From Clavibacter michiganensis subsp. insidiosus (lineage in GTDB: Bacteria > Actinomycetota > Actinomycetes > Actinomycetales > Microbacteriaceae), in NCBI RefSeq assembly GCF_002240565.1, contig NZ_MZMO01000001.1:310001-374000 (forward strand): DNA of 64,000 bases, read 5' to 3'. The position numbers were made by a program, and so were the translations under genes. A model generated the notes under the pieces. The model made no database searches. It was given only the letters and a program-made list of their open reading frames with translations, and was not told the origin of the DNA. This document shows, piece after piece, positions 56,562 to 64,000 of the stretch; position 1 is the first letter of the stretch, and each line of letters starts with the position of its first letter.

Positions 56562-57058
56562 ATGGGGCGGACGGGGATCACACGGGGGACCACGGCCATC
56601 CATCGACGGGGCGCGCTCGCCGTGGCGGCGCTCGCCGCGCTGCTGCTCGCGGGCTGCACCGCGGGATCGCCCGAGCCGGGCGCAGCCCCTGCGCCGACGT
56701 CGGCCTCCCCCTCGGCGGACGCCGCGGATGGTCTGACCGCCCGCTCGCGATCGTGACCACGCCGGGCACGGGCGAGTTCATCGCCGAGGACGTGCAGCCG
56801 GCGCTGCACGAGAGCGGCACCGGGCCGGCGACGTTCGAGGTGCCGCAGCCGGAGTCCACGGTCGGATCCCTGCAGTTCTTCGTGACGTGCGCGAGCGGCG
56901 AGTACACGGTCACGATGGGCGGCTTCTACTCCTCGGGCTGCTCGCCGGACGCCGCGAACAGCGCCGCCATCCCGATCCCGCAGCGCGACGCCCCGCTGAC
57001 CGTCACCGTCGAGGTGCCGGAGGGCGTCGCGTTCCGCATCCTCGCGGTGCCGGTCTAG
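56562..57058 (+). pseudogene. Lipoprotein gene with a frameshift
   Basis: ATG 56562 opens an export signal with lipobox LLAGC (Cys ~29 from ATG 56562) and a Pro/Ser/Ala linker, but this frame stops at 56756. The rest of a plausible protein (VTTPGTGEFIAED ... FRILAVPV, ~110 residues, beta-rich, two Cys) is in another frame from about 56735 to 57058. One lost base near 56725-56735 would join them. As it stands the gene yields only a ~64-residue fragment. The mature domain is unassigned. Confidence 0.55.
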
Positions 57059-57080
57059 GGGCGCGGGGCGGGGCTCCCGG

Positions 57081-57686
57081 TCACCGCCCCGCCGACACCC
57101 CCGCGTCGCGGAGCGCCAGATCGGCGAGCTGGCGCACGACACGCGGGTCGCCCGCGCGCCAGGCGGCGACGGGATCCGGGTGCGCCTTCAGCAGCGCCGC
57201 CGTCTTCCGGGACGAGAGGGCCCGCAGCGCGAGCAGCTCGGTGCCGCCGGGCGTTGCGGCGAGCGAGCGCGCGGCGGCCGCGCGGCGCACGAACGAGACG
57301 CGCCGCAGCAGCCAGTGCCGCACGATGAACGCGATCGGCACGAGCGCCACGAGGAGCCCGAGCACGAGCGCGATGGTCCCGACGAGCGACTGCTGGTCGC
57401 GCCCGGCCTGCACCAGGCCGGATCCGATCCCGCTCGCGTCCTCGAACGGCCCGCGCGCGGCGTCGCCCACGAGCGGCAGGCGGCCGAGCGCGTCGGCGGC
57501 GTCGGTCATGGATCCGCTGAGCTGCGTGCCCGACCGCTCCATGCTGCGGCCGAGGTCGCCGAGCGGGCGGATGAGCGCGGCCACCGCGATCCCCACCAGG
57601 ACCGAGACGACGATGCCCGCGAGCGCCGCGGTGTCGGCCGCGATCTGCCGGGCGCGGACGAGGGGGAGCGCGGAGTAGAGCTGCAT
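57081..57686 (-). CDS. Hypothetical membrane protein
   Basis: 201 aa with a first membrane helix (~18-40), a Gly/Ser/Asp-rich extracytoplasmic middle (~42-95), a second helix (~100-122) and a basic cytoplasmic C-terminus (RRVSFVRRAAAARS). No recognised family. CAGGCT 6 bp before ATG 57686 is a near match to the leaderless -10 pattern. Confidence 0.62.
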   Translation of the reverse strand: MQLYSALPLVRARQIAADTAALAGIVVSVLVGIAVAALIRPLGDLGRSMERSGTQLSGSMTDAADALGRLPLVGDAARGPFEDASGIGSGLVQAGRDQQSLVGTIALVLGLLVALVPIAFIVRHWLLRRVSFVRRAAAARSLAATPGGTELLALRALSSRKTAALLKAHPDPVAAWRAGDPRVVRQLADLALRDAGVSAGR

Positions 57687-57723
57687 GCGTCCAGCCTGGC
57701 CCGCGGGTGGGGCGACGCGCGGG

Positions 57724-58077
57724 TCAGGTCGCGGGGTCGTCGAGCGCGTCCAGCGACCGCAGCGCCGCGTTCGCCCGTTCGAGGCGCGCGTCCTCCGGCT
57801 CGTCCCACCAGCGCGGGCCGCGCTCGCCGAGGCCGTGCTTCGCGAGGCTCACGCGCTCCCGGGACGCCGCGACCCCGGCGTCGTCACCCGCGCGCCTCGC
57901 CGTGCGGACCCCCGAGCGCCCGCGGCCGAGGTGGGAGGTCAGGGCGTCGACCAGCCCCGCCGGCAGCGACGGATCCGGGCGGGGCCAGCGCCGCCCGTTC
58001 ACGACCAGCCAGCGCGCGTCCTCGATCGCGGCGTCGGCTGCCGCGGCGGCGTCGGGATCCTCGGGACGCTCGGTCAT
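57724..58077 (-). CDS. Conserved small protein (often mislabelled 'biopolymer transporter Tol')
   Basis: 117 aa soluble, helical, charged protein with WLVVNGRRWPRPDPSLP (~24-40), LTSHLGRGRSGVRTARRAGDDAGVAASRERVSLAKHGLGERG (~46-87) and WWDEPEDARLE. This conserved sequence is common in Microbacteriaceae and is often annotated as a Tol biopolymer transporter, but it has no membrane segment or TonB/Tol feature to support that. Function unknown. TAGCGT lies 6 bp before ATG 58077. Confidence 0.7.
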   Translation of the reverse strand: MTERPEDPDAAAAADAAIEDARWLVVNGRRWPRPDPSLPAGLVDALTSHLGRGRSGVRTARRAGDDAGVAASRERVSLAKHGLGERGPRWWDEPEDARLERANAALRSLDALDDPAT

Positions 58078-58083
58078 GATCCG

Positions 58084-58089
58084 ACGCTA
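58084..58089 (-). promoter_or_regulatory. Leaderless -10 box of the 57724-58077 gene
   Basis: TAGCGT on the minus strand, 6 bp before ATG 58077. Confidence 0.55.
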
Positions 58090-58154
58090 GCCCCGGCCGG
58101 CGCGGACGACCGGGCACGCACGGCGACCGGCTACCCGCGGGCGCCCGCACGCAC

Positions 58155-58186
58155 GAGGGCCGGGGCGCACGCACGCCCCGGCCCTC
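58155..58186 (-). terminator. Hairpin terminator downstream of phoX
   Basis: A perfect 13-bp repeat GAGGGCCGGGGCG (58155-58167 with 58174-58186) with a 6-nt loop, 55 bp beyond the phoX stop. Confidence 0.7.
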
Positions 58187-58241
58187 CGATCGGCCCCCCG
58201 ATCAGCTCAGCGGGTCACCCCGCGAGCGGCTTCTCCGCGGA

Positions 58242-60317
58242 TCAGCCGCGGAAGACCTGGATCACCGACGGGCGCGGTCCGCGCCAGGCGCCCTTCGGCG
58301 GGGTGACGCCGGCGGGCACGTAGTCGGGGAAGTACGAGTGCTGCTCCGCGAACGAGCCGTCCTCGCCCGGGTGCTGCACCGCGACGAACACCATGCCCTC
58401 GGTGTCGTGCACGACCGGGCCGCAGGTCTCCGCCTCGGTGGGCACGGAGAGGAACTGCTGCACGTGGCCGCGCTCGGCGCCCTCCACCGGCACCTTGAAC
58501 AGGCCGTCGTTGAGGCCGATGGTGCTCGGGGCGCCGTCGGTGGAGATCCAGAGGTTGCCCTCGGAGTCGAACGCGACGTTGTCCGGGCAGCTGATCGGCG
58601 AGACCTTGTCCTTCGGGAAGCCGGAGAAGTAGGTCGACTCGTTCTTCGCCGGGTCGCCCGCGACGAGCAGCAGGTTCCACGTGAAGGTGGTGGAGCGGGC
58701 GTCGCCGCCGTCCTCGGTGATCTCCACGATGTGGCCGTCGCGGTTGGTCGTCCGCGGGTTCATCTCCGTGGCGCCCTCCTTGCCGGCCTTGCCGCGGTCG
58801 GTGTTGTTGGTGCACGCGACGTAGATCTTGCCGGTGACGGGGCTGGGCTGGACGTCCTCGCAGCGGTCCATCTTCGTGGCGCCGGCGGCGTCGGCGACGA
58901 GGCGCGTGTGCACGAGCGCCTCCTCGGTCGTGAAGCCGGGGACCTGGCAGACGCCGTCGATGACCAGCGGGATCCACTGGCCGATGCCGTCGAACGAGCC
59001 GTCGGACGGGACCTGGCCGGTGCCGGTGATCTCCGCGACGGGCGAGTCGCCCGTGAAGCGCGCCACGTAGAGCGCGCCGCGCGTGAGCAGCTGCTTGTTC
59101 CGCTTGCGGTCCTGACGCGTCGTGCCCGTGACCATCGTGTCGTGCGACACGAACTTGTAGAGGTAGTCGAAGCGCTCGTCGTCGCCCATGTAGGCGGCGA
59201 CGTGGCCGCTCTTGCCGAGGATCACGTTGGCGCCCTCGTGCTTGAAGCGGCCGAGCGCGGTGTGCTTCACGGGCGCCTCGCCGGGCTCGAACGGGTCGAC
59301 CTCGACGATCCAGCCGAAGCGGTTCGGCTCGTTCTCGTAGCCGGCGGTGCGGGCGTCGAAGCGGGGGTCGATGGCCTCCCAGCCGCGGGTCGTCGCCTTG
59401 TCGGCGAGGCCGTAGCGCTTGTCGGCGGCGCTCGTGCCCGCGGTGCGGAAGTAGCCGTTGAAGTTCTCCTCGCCGGAGAGCACGGTGCCCCATGGGGTGG
59501 TGCCGCCAGCGCAGTTGCCGAGGGTGCCGAGGATGCGCGTGCCCTTCGGGTCGTCCTTGGTGCGCAGCGACGCGGATCCGGCGGCCGGGCCGCTCACGGT
59601 GAACGGGGTGTCCGCGGTGATGCGTCGGTTGCGGTGGTGTCCGACCGTGTACGTCCACGGCTGGCCGACGGTCTTGCGGCGGAGCGCGACGACGGACATG
59701 CCGTGCGACGCCTTCCCGATGCGGCGCTGCTCGGCGAGCTCGGCGTCGTCGGCCGCGGGCGGGAACATGATGTTCTCGTTCGTGTACTCGTGGTTGGCGA
59801 CGAGGAGCGCCTCCTTGTTCCGCGAGTTGATCGGGATGATGTCGAGGTAGTCGTTGTTGTAGCCGAACTGGCGCGCGGCGAGCTTCGCGGTCTGGTTCTC
59901 CGCGTCGAAGTCGTCGGCGTAGCTGAAGAGCGGGTCGCCCCAGCGGATGATCGGCTGCCAGCGGTACCCGGTCGGCACGGTGAACTGGTCGACCGCGGCG
60001 TCGACGGGCGTGATCGCCTGGAACGGGAGCTTCGACGCGGCCTGCGCGGCGGCCGCCTCGGCACCGGGAGCAGCGGCGTTCTGCGCCACGAGGATCGCGA
60101 GGGCACCGGCGCCCGCGCCGCCGAGCAGCGTGCGGCGCGAGAGGGCGCGGCCGGCGATGTCGCGGAAGTAGGAGTTGTCGGTGACGTTCGGCACGGGCTT
60201 CGTGCACGCGTCGTCGCACTTGAGGTGGCAGGTGACGGTGCTGCGCTTGCCGCGGGCGTGGGGATCCCGGGACAGGATCGGCAGCAGCCGGTGGTGGGTC
60301 TCACGGGTGAGGGTCAT
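58242..60317 (-). CDS. phoX: PhoX-family phosphatase (DUF839), Tat-exported
   Basis: 691 aa. A twin-arginine signal (SRRTLLGGAGAGALA, RR at 61-62) after a ~60-residue N-terminal region is followed by the PhoX/DUF839 beta-propeller-like catalytic domain with NHEYTNEN, GNCAGGTTPWGTVLSGEENF, FGWIVEVDPFEP, GDDERFDYLYKF and CPDNVAFDSEGNLWISTDG, the family's Ca/Fe ligand-bearing segments. PhoX enzymes are secreted Ca2+/Fe-dependent phosphatases and phosphodiesterases that release phosphate from organic P. The Cys cluster near residues 30-38 (CHLKC..AC) is typical of the actinobacterial form. GGAG precedes ATG 60317. A PHO-box-like site upstream suggests PhoP control. Confidence 0.92.
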   Translation of the reverse strand: MTLTRETHHRLLPILSRDPHARGKRSTVTCHLKCDDACTKPVPNVTDNSYFRDIAGRALSRRTLLGGAGAGALAILVAQNAAAPGAEAAAAQAASKLPFQAITPVDAAVDQFTVPTGYRWQPIIRWGDPLFSYADDFDAENQTAKLAARQFGYNNDYLDIIPINSRNKEALLVANHEYTNENIMFPPAADDAELAEQRRIGKASHGMSVVALRRKTVGQPWTYTVGHHRNRRITADTPFTVSGPAAGSASLRTKDDPKGTRILGTLGNCAGGTTPWGTVLSGEENFNGYFRTAGTSAADKRYGLADKATTRGWEAIDPRFDARTAGYENEPNRFGWIVEVDPFEPGEAPVKHTALGRFKHEGANVILGKSGHVAAYMGDDERFDYLYKFVSHDTMVTGTTRQDRKRNKQLLTRGALYVARFTGDSPVAEITGTGQVPSDGSFDGIGQWIPLVIDGVCQVPGFTTEEALVHTRLVADAAGATKMDRCEDVQPSPVTGKIYVACTNNTDRGKAGKEGATEMNPRTTNRDGHIVEITEDGGDARSTTFTWNLLLVAGDPAKNESTYFSGFPKDKVSPISCPDNVAFDSEGNLWISTDGAPSTIGLNDGLFKVPVEGAERGHVQQFLSVPTEAETCGPVVHDTEGMVFVAVQHPGEDGSFAEQHSYFPDYVPAGVTPPKGAWRGPRPSVIQVFRG

Positions 60318-60376
60318 GTGGGGTCTCCATCGATCTCGGGCGTCTGCTCCGGGCACGGCGGACGCATCACGCTCGA

Positions 60377-60382
60377 AAGGTA
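60377..60382 (-). promoter_or_regulatory. Candidate -10 of phoX
   Basis: TACCTT on the minus strand, about 60 bp before the phoX start and 27 bp after the PHO-box-like repeat, a spacing that puts the repeat just upstream of the -35 region. Confidence 0.4.
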
Positions 60383-60409
60383 TTGGCGCCCCCGGGCGCG
60401 CCCCCGACG

Positions 60410-60431
60410 CCGGGGTGGACGCCGGGTGAAC
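60410..60431 (-). promoter_or_regulatory. PHO-box-like direct repeat (PhoP operator)
   Basis: On the minus strand two adjacent 11-bp units read GTTCACCCGGC (60431-60421) and GTCCACCCCGG (60420-60410). This matches the Streptomyces PhoP operator layout of directly repeated 11-nt GTTCACC-type units. It lies 93 bp upstream of phoX, a typical PhoP-regulated gene. Confidence 0.6.
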
Positions 60432-60509
60432 CCCGGATGGACGGATCACGCGGGCGTACCGTCGAGGGGCGGCGCGGCCCCGCGCCGCCTCGACCCGAGG
60501 AGGATCCCC

Positions 60510-61262
60510 ATGGCCAGGTTCGACACGAAGACCGCTCTCGTGACAGGCGGAGGCAGCGGCATCGGCGCCGCGATCTCCCGCGCTCTCGCCGCGGAGGGCG
60601 CGTCGGTCGTCGTCACCGACATCCAGCGGGAGGCGGCCGAGCGCGTCGTCGCCGAGATCGAGGCCGCGGGCGGCACGGCTATCGCGTTCCGCCAGGACAC
60701 CGCCGAGGCGGCGGACTCCGAGGCCGCCGTCGCGCACGCCGTCGACACGTACGGCGCGCTCCACCTCGCCGTGAACAACGCCGGCGTCAGCGCGCCGCCG
60801 GCCGACATCGGCGACTACGAGATCTCCGCGTGGGACCGCACGCGCGCCATCGACCTCGACGGCGTCTTCTACGGCCTCCGCTACGAGCTCCCCGCGATGG
60901 TGGACGCGGGCGGCGGCGCGGTCGTCAACATGAGCTCGGTGCTCGGATCCGTCGGGTTCGCCCAGAACGCGGCCTACGTCGCGAGCAAGCACGCCCTCGT
61001 CGGCCTCACCAAGGTCGCCGCGCTCGAGTACACGGCGCGCGGCGTGCGCACCAACGCGGTCGGCCCCGGCTTCATCGACACCCCGCTCGTGCGCTCCTCC
61101 CTCTCACCGGACGCCCTGGCGCACCTCGAGAGCCAGCACGCGACCGGCCGCCTCGGCACCGACACGGAGGTCGCGGCCCTCGTGCTCTTCCTCCTGAGTG
61201 ACGACGCGTCCTTCATCTCGGGCAGCTACCACCTGGTGGACGGCGGGTACTCGGCGCGCTGA
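60510..61262 (+). CDS. Short-chain dehydrogenase/reductase (FabG-like)
   Basis: 250 aa SDR: TGGGSGIG (residues 12-19) for the cofactor, D in VTDIQRE after beta-2 (NAD preference), NNAGVS, catalytic Ser-Tyr-Lys in MSSVLGSVGFAQNAAYVASKHALVG and the C-terminal FISGSYHLVDGGYSAR. The order matches FabG/glucose dehydrogenase-like family members; the substrate is unknown. GAGGAGG supports ATG 60510. Divergent from phoX. Confidence 0.9.
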   Translation: MARFDTKTALVTGGGSGIGAAISRALAAEGASVVVTDIQREAAERVVAEIEAAGGTAIAFRQDTAEAADSEAAVAHAVDTYGALHLAVNNAGVSAPPADIGDYEISAWDRTRAIDLDGVFYGLRYELPAMVDAGGGAVVNMSSVLGSVGFAQNAAYVASKHALVGLTKVAALEYTARGVRTNAVGPGFIDTPLVRSSLSPDALAHLESQHATGRLGTDTEVAALVLFLLSDDASFISGSYHLVDGGYSAR

Positions 61263-61299
61263 TCCGGGGCCGTCCGCACCCAGATCCGCGGCGCACGAC

Positions 61300-61337
61300 C
61301 GCGGCCGCCCGGCGCGTCGAGACGCCGGGCGGCCGCG
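61300..61337. terminator. Bidirectional hairpin terminator
   Basis: A perfect 15-bp repeat CGCGGCCGCCCGGCG (61300-61314 with 61323-61337), 8-nt loop, between the convergent SDR gene and the ABC operon. Confidence 0.75.
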
Positions 61338-61355
61338 GGGTCGGTGCCGCGCCCG

Positions 61356-61649
61356 TCAGACGGGCGCGAGGAACGTGAGCTGGGACCCGTCCTCGACGAT
61401 GAGCGGCCCGAGCGCCGCGTTGAACTGGGCTCCGTACGACGCCCCGATGTGCGCCTGGAACGCGGTCTCGTCGCGGTAGACCTCGTGCACGACGAAGCGC
61501 GCCGGATCCTCCACCCGCCGGTACGGCTCGAACACCACGTTGTCCGGCTCGGCGCGCACGAGCTCCGCGAGGTCGGAGATCATCCGCGCCACCTGCTCCT
61601 CGTGCCCGGGCAGCGCCGTGAACTCCGCGTACAGCACGGTCGCCGTCAT
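61356..61649 (-). CDS. Putative quinol/antibiotic-biosynthesis-type monooxygenase (ABM domain)
   Basis: 97 aa ferredoxin-like ABM domain: VLYAEFTALPGHEEQVARMISDLAELVRAEPDNVVFEPYRR, then HEVYRDETAFQAHIGASYGAQF. YgiN-like proteins oxidise quinols without a cofactor, though many small members are uncharacterised. Its ATG overlaps the end of the ABC ATPase gene (ATGA), so it is the last gene of the sugar transport operon, which suggests a role in the same catabolic process. Confidence 0.8.
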   Translation of the reverse strand: MTATVLYAEFTALPGHEEQVARMISDLAELVRAEPDNVVFEPYRRVEDPARFVVHEVYRDETAFQAHIGASYGAQFNAALGPLIVEDGSQLTFLAPV

Positions 61650-62443
61650 GCCGTGGCCGCGCCCGTCATGATCGCGACCGCGTCGGTCATCGAGTGCGAC
61701 TGCGGCGTGATCGTGGCGGCCTTCTTGCCCAGTCTCTGGATGTGGATCCGGTCGGCCACCTCGAACACCTGCGGCATGTTGTGGCTGATGAGGATCACCG
61801 GGATGCCCCGGTCGCGCAGGTTCCGCACCAGCTCCAGCACCTGGTTCGACTCCCGCACGCCGAGCGCCGCGGTGGGCTCGTCGAGCACCACGACCTTCGA
61901 CCCGAAGGCGGCGGCCCGCGCCACGGCGACCGCCTGCCGCTGCCCGCCGGACAGGTTCTCGACCGGCACGGTCACGTCCTGCAGCGTGGAGATGCCGAGC
62001 TCGGTCAGCTCCGCCTTGGCGTCGCGACGCATGCCGGCCGTGTCGAGCATGCGGAAGACGGATCCGAGGATCCCCTTCTTCCGCTTCTCCCGCCCGAGGT
62101 AGAGGTTCGACGCCACGTCGAGCGCGGGCGAGACGGCGAGGTTCTGGTACACCGTCTCGATCCCGGCGGCACGCGCGTCCTGCGGGCGCTTGAACGACAC
62201 CGGCTTCCCGTCGAGGAACAGCTCGCCCTCGTCGGGCGTCTCCGCTCCCGTGAGGCACTTGATGAGCGTCGACTTGCCGGCGCCGTTGTCGCCGATGATC
62301 GCGAGCACCTCGCCGGGGAAGAGCTCGAGGCTCACGCCGTCGAGGCCGACCACGCGGCCGAAGGTCTTCACGAGCCGCTTCGCCTCGAGCACGGGCGTGC
62401 GGGTCGGTGCGGGGGCGCTCCCCGCGGGGTCGGTGAGGGTCAC
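61646..62443 (-). CDS. Sugar ABC transporter ATP-binding protein (FrcA/RbsA-like, single domain)
   Basis: 265 aa with one ABC cassette: Walker A GDNGAGKST (~52-60), Q-loop TVYQNLAVS, signature LSGGQRQAVAVARA, Walker B VVVLDEPTAALG and switch LISHNM. It resembles one half of RbsA/XylG and the single-domain FrcA. GTG 62443 overlaps the permease stop (GTGA). Confidence 0.9.
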   Translation of the reverse strand: MTLTDPAGSAPAPTRTPVLEAKRLVKTFGRVVGLDGVSLELFPGEVLAIIGDNGAGKSTLIKCLTGAETPDEGELFLDGKPVSFKRPQDARAAGIETVYQNLAVSPALDVASNLYLGREKRKKGILGSVFRMLDTAGMRRDAKAELTELGISTLQDVTVPVENLSGGQRQAVAVARAAAFGSKVVVLDEPTAALGVRESNQVLELVRNLRDRGIPVILISHNMPQVFEVADRIHIQRLGKKAATITPQSHSMTDAVAIMTGAATA

Positions 62444-63492
62444 TTGCGCACCTTTCGGATCCACTGGTCGACGGAGACCGCCACGATGATGAGGACGCCC
62501 ACGGCGAGGGTCTGGTACAGCACGTCGAGCCCCGCGAGCGAGAGCCCGTTGCGGAAGACGCCGACGATGAGCGCGCCGAGGAGCGTGCCCCACACCGTGC
62601 CGCGCCCGCCGAAGAGGCTCGTGCCGCCGATGACCACCGCGGTGATGGAGTCGAGGTTGAGGTCGGCGCCGGCGTTCGGGCTCGCGGCGTTGCTGCGGCC
62701 GATCGCGATCCACGCACCGACGGCGAGGATCGCCCCGGCCGCGAGGTACACGCTCATGAGCACCCGGTTGACGCTGATGCCGGCGAGGCGCGCGGCCTCC
62801 TTGTCGTCGCCGACCGCGTAGACGTGCCGGCCCCACGCGGTCTTGCCGAGGATGAAGGCGACCACGACGTAGAGCACGAGCATCAGGACCACGCCGAAGC
62901 TGATCTTCACGCCGGCCAGGTCGAACGTGCGCCCGGTCCACGAGAGGGCGGCCGGCATGTCCACGCCGCGGACGGTCGCGCCGTTGGAGTAGAGGAGCGT
63001 GAGCGCCACGAAGATGTTCAGCGTCCCGAGCGTGACGATGAACGGGGGCAGCCGCAGCCGCGTCACGAGCAGGCCGTTGAACGCGCCGGCCGCGAGGCCC
63101 ACGACGAGCCCGGCGACCAGCGCGGCGGGCGACGGCAGGCCGTTCTGGCTGGCGGTCTGCGCGATGACCATCGACGTGAGGACCATGACCGCCCCCACCG
63201 ACAGGTCGATGCCCGCGGTGAGGATGATCAGCGTCTGCGCCACGGCGAGCGTGCCGACCACGGCGACCTGCTGTGTGACGAGCGACAGGTTGGCGGGATC
63301 GAGGAAGCGGTCGTTGAGGAGGCCGAACACGATGATCGCGAGGACCAGCACGACGGCGGGGCTGACGGCGGGGTAGCGGTGGAGCACCCCGCGGATCCGG
63401 TCGAGGGGCGTGCGCCGGTCGAGGAACTCGTTGGCGAGGTCGAGCGCGGAGGTGGGCGGGTTCGCGTCGGCGGTGGTCCGGCTCACGGTCAC
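62440..63492 (-). CDS. Sugar ABC transporter permease (FrcC/RbsC-like)
   Basis: 350 aa with eight to ten membrane helices: [26 protein letters not shown] is the BPD_transp_2 signature, and [25 protein letters not shown] follows near residue 290. It forms the membrane channel for a ribose/fructose-type importer. GTG start overlaps the binding-protein stop. Confidence 0.92.
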   Translation of the reverse strand: MTVSRTTADANPPTSALDLANEFLDRRTPLDRIRGVLHRYPAVSPAVVLVLAIIVFGLLNDRFLDPANLSLVTQQVAVVGTLAVAQTLIILTAGIDLSVGAVMVLTSMVIAQTASQNGLPSPAALVAGLVVGLAAGAFNGLLVTRLRLPPFIVTLGTLNIFVALTLLYSNGATVRGVDMPAALSWTGRTFDLAGVKISFGVVLMLVLYVVVAFILGKTAWGRHVYAVGDDKEAARLAGISVNRVLMSVYLAAGAILAVGAWIAIGRSNAASPNAGADLNLDSITAVVIGGTSLFGGRGTVWGTLLGALIVGVFRNGLSLAGLDVLYQTLAVGVLIIVAVSVDQWIRKVRK

Positions 63493-64000
63493 TCACCCCA
63501 GCACTTCGTCGCGGCGTCGTCGGCCGTGATGCTGTCGAGGCCGTCGACGGGGGTGTCGGTGACGAGCGCGGATCCGGTGTCGAAGAAGTCGAGGCCGGCG
63601 CTCGTGGCCGGCTTCGTGCTGTCCTTCGCGAGCTGGGCGACGGCCTCGACGCCGAGCTGCGCCATCTTCAGCGGGTACTGCTGGGCCGTGGCGCCGATGA
63701 CGCCCTCCTTGACGTTCTTCACGCCCGCGCAGCCGCCGTCGACCGAGACGAGGATGACGTCCTTCTCCTTGCCGGCCGCCTGAAGCGCCTGGTACGCGCC
63801 GAACGCGGCGGGCTCGTTGATCGTGTAGACGACGTTGATGTCCGGGTCCTTCGACAGCAGCGTCTCCATCGCCGTGCGGCCGCCGTCCTCGGCGCCCTGC
63901 GTGGCCTCGTTGCCGACGATCTCGTAGTCGCCGCCGCTGTAGTCGCCGGTCTTCGCCTCGTCGCCGTTCTTGGCCTTGTCCCCGACGTCGATGCCCATGC
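63489..64000 (-). CDS. Sugar ABC transporter substrate-binding protein, C-terminal part (FrcB-like)
   Basis: The gene runs off the right edge; ~170 C-terminal residues are visible and the M at 63998 is internal. The segment [53 protein letters not shown] and [13 protein letters not shown] closely matches FrcB-type periplasmic binding proteins, and less well RbsB. A signal peptide and lipobox are expected outside the window. With the permease and ATPase it makes a fructose/ribose-type importer. Confidence 0.88.
   Translation of the reverse strand, partial: MGIDVGDKAKNGDEAKTGDYSGGDYEIVGNEATQGAEDGGRTAMETLLSKDPDINVVYTINEPAAFGAYQALQAAGKEKDVILVSVDGGCAGVKNVKEGVIGATAQQYPLKMAQLGVEAVAQLAKDSTKPATSAGLDFFDTGSALVTDTPVDGLDSITADDAATKCWGE

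Noticed and set aside
57724..58077. Tol biopolymer transporter
   Set aside because: The common label has no support: no membrane segment or Tol/TonB motif.

Overview
The window is chromosomal DNA of a very GC-rich Gram-positive actinobacterium, most likely a member of the Microbacteriaceae close to Clavibacter. This placement is inferred from gene content, not from a marker-gene comparison. The clues are a C50-carotenoid operon with heterodimeric lycopene cyclase genes and a UbiA-type lycopene elongase, NucS in place of MutS/MutL, a tRNA-Gly next to dcd, several actinobacterial-only families (DIP1984, DUF5997), and a secreted GH28 pectinase that fits a plant-associated life.

Layout. 0-5.6 kb: oxidoreductases, a membrane protein and a frameshifted Nei-type DNA glycosylase. 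5.6-10.4 kb: a PNPOx-like flavoprotein, a proton-pumping-type microbial rhodopsin, a secreted repeat protein and a gluconate permease. 10.4-13.4 kb: a visibly A/T-richer island holding one OLD-family ATPase/TOPRIM nuclease gene (probable anti-phage defence), abutting an aberrant tRNA gene and followed by tRNA-Gly(CCC) and dcd. 14.3-18.7 kb: Lrp/AsnC regulator with alanine dehydrogenase, an MmpS-like membrane protein, DIP1984 and patatin proteins. 18.7-20.1 kb: a decapitated methyltransferase next to two unusual lower-GC genes. 20.1-26.1 kb: idi divergent from crtE-crtB-crtI-crtYe-crtYf-crtEb. In this sequence crtB runs in frame into crtI without a stop codon. 26-33 kb: transporter, small conserved proteins, a LysR regulator and a DUF2079 membrane protein. 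31.9-36 kb: citrate-type transporter divergent from its likely two-component system. 36-42 kb: ASCH protein, orphan EctB aminotransferase, hydrolase, GH28 polygalacturonase, HEAT protein and a ferritin/VIT1 metal transporter. 42.5-51.8 kb: membrane metallopeptidase, MarR, phosphatase, NucS, exporter and many small enzymes. 51.8-58 kb: MATE transporter coupled to a MinD/ParA-like ATPase, MarR, ZIP transporter and a frameshifted lipoprotein. 58-64 kb: Tat-exported PhoX behind a PHO-box-like site, an SDR, and a fructose/ribose-type ABC operon cut by the right edge.

How genes work together. The idi/crt block makes and modifies C40-C50 carotenoids. The rhodopsin 13 kb away carries the glycine that in xanthorhodopsin opens a carotenoid antenna site, so the two may be functionally linked, although no retinal-forming dioxygenase is in the window. 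Polygalacturonase, citrate uptake with its sensor, gluconate and sugar importers and PhoX suit growth on plant material.

Two genome-wide style signals stand out. At least 18 genes have a TANNNT hexamer exactly 6 bp before the start codon, which points to leaderless mRNAs. GGATCC is also far commoner than base composition predicts. Single-base frame disruptions occur in nei and in a lipoprotein gene, and possibly at the crtB tail, so either recent gene decay or residual sequencing error must be considered.
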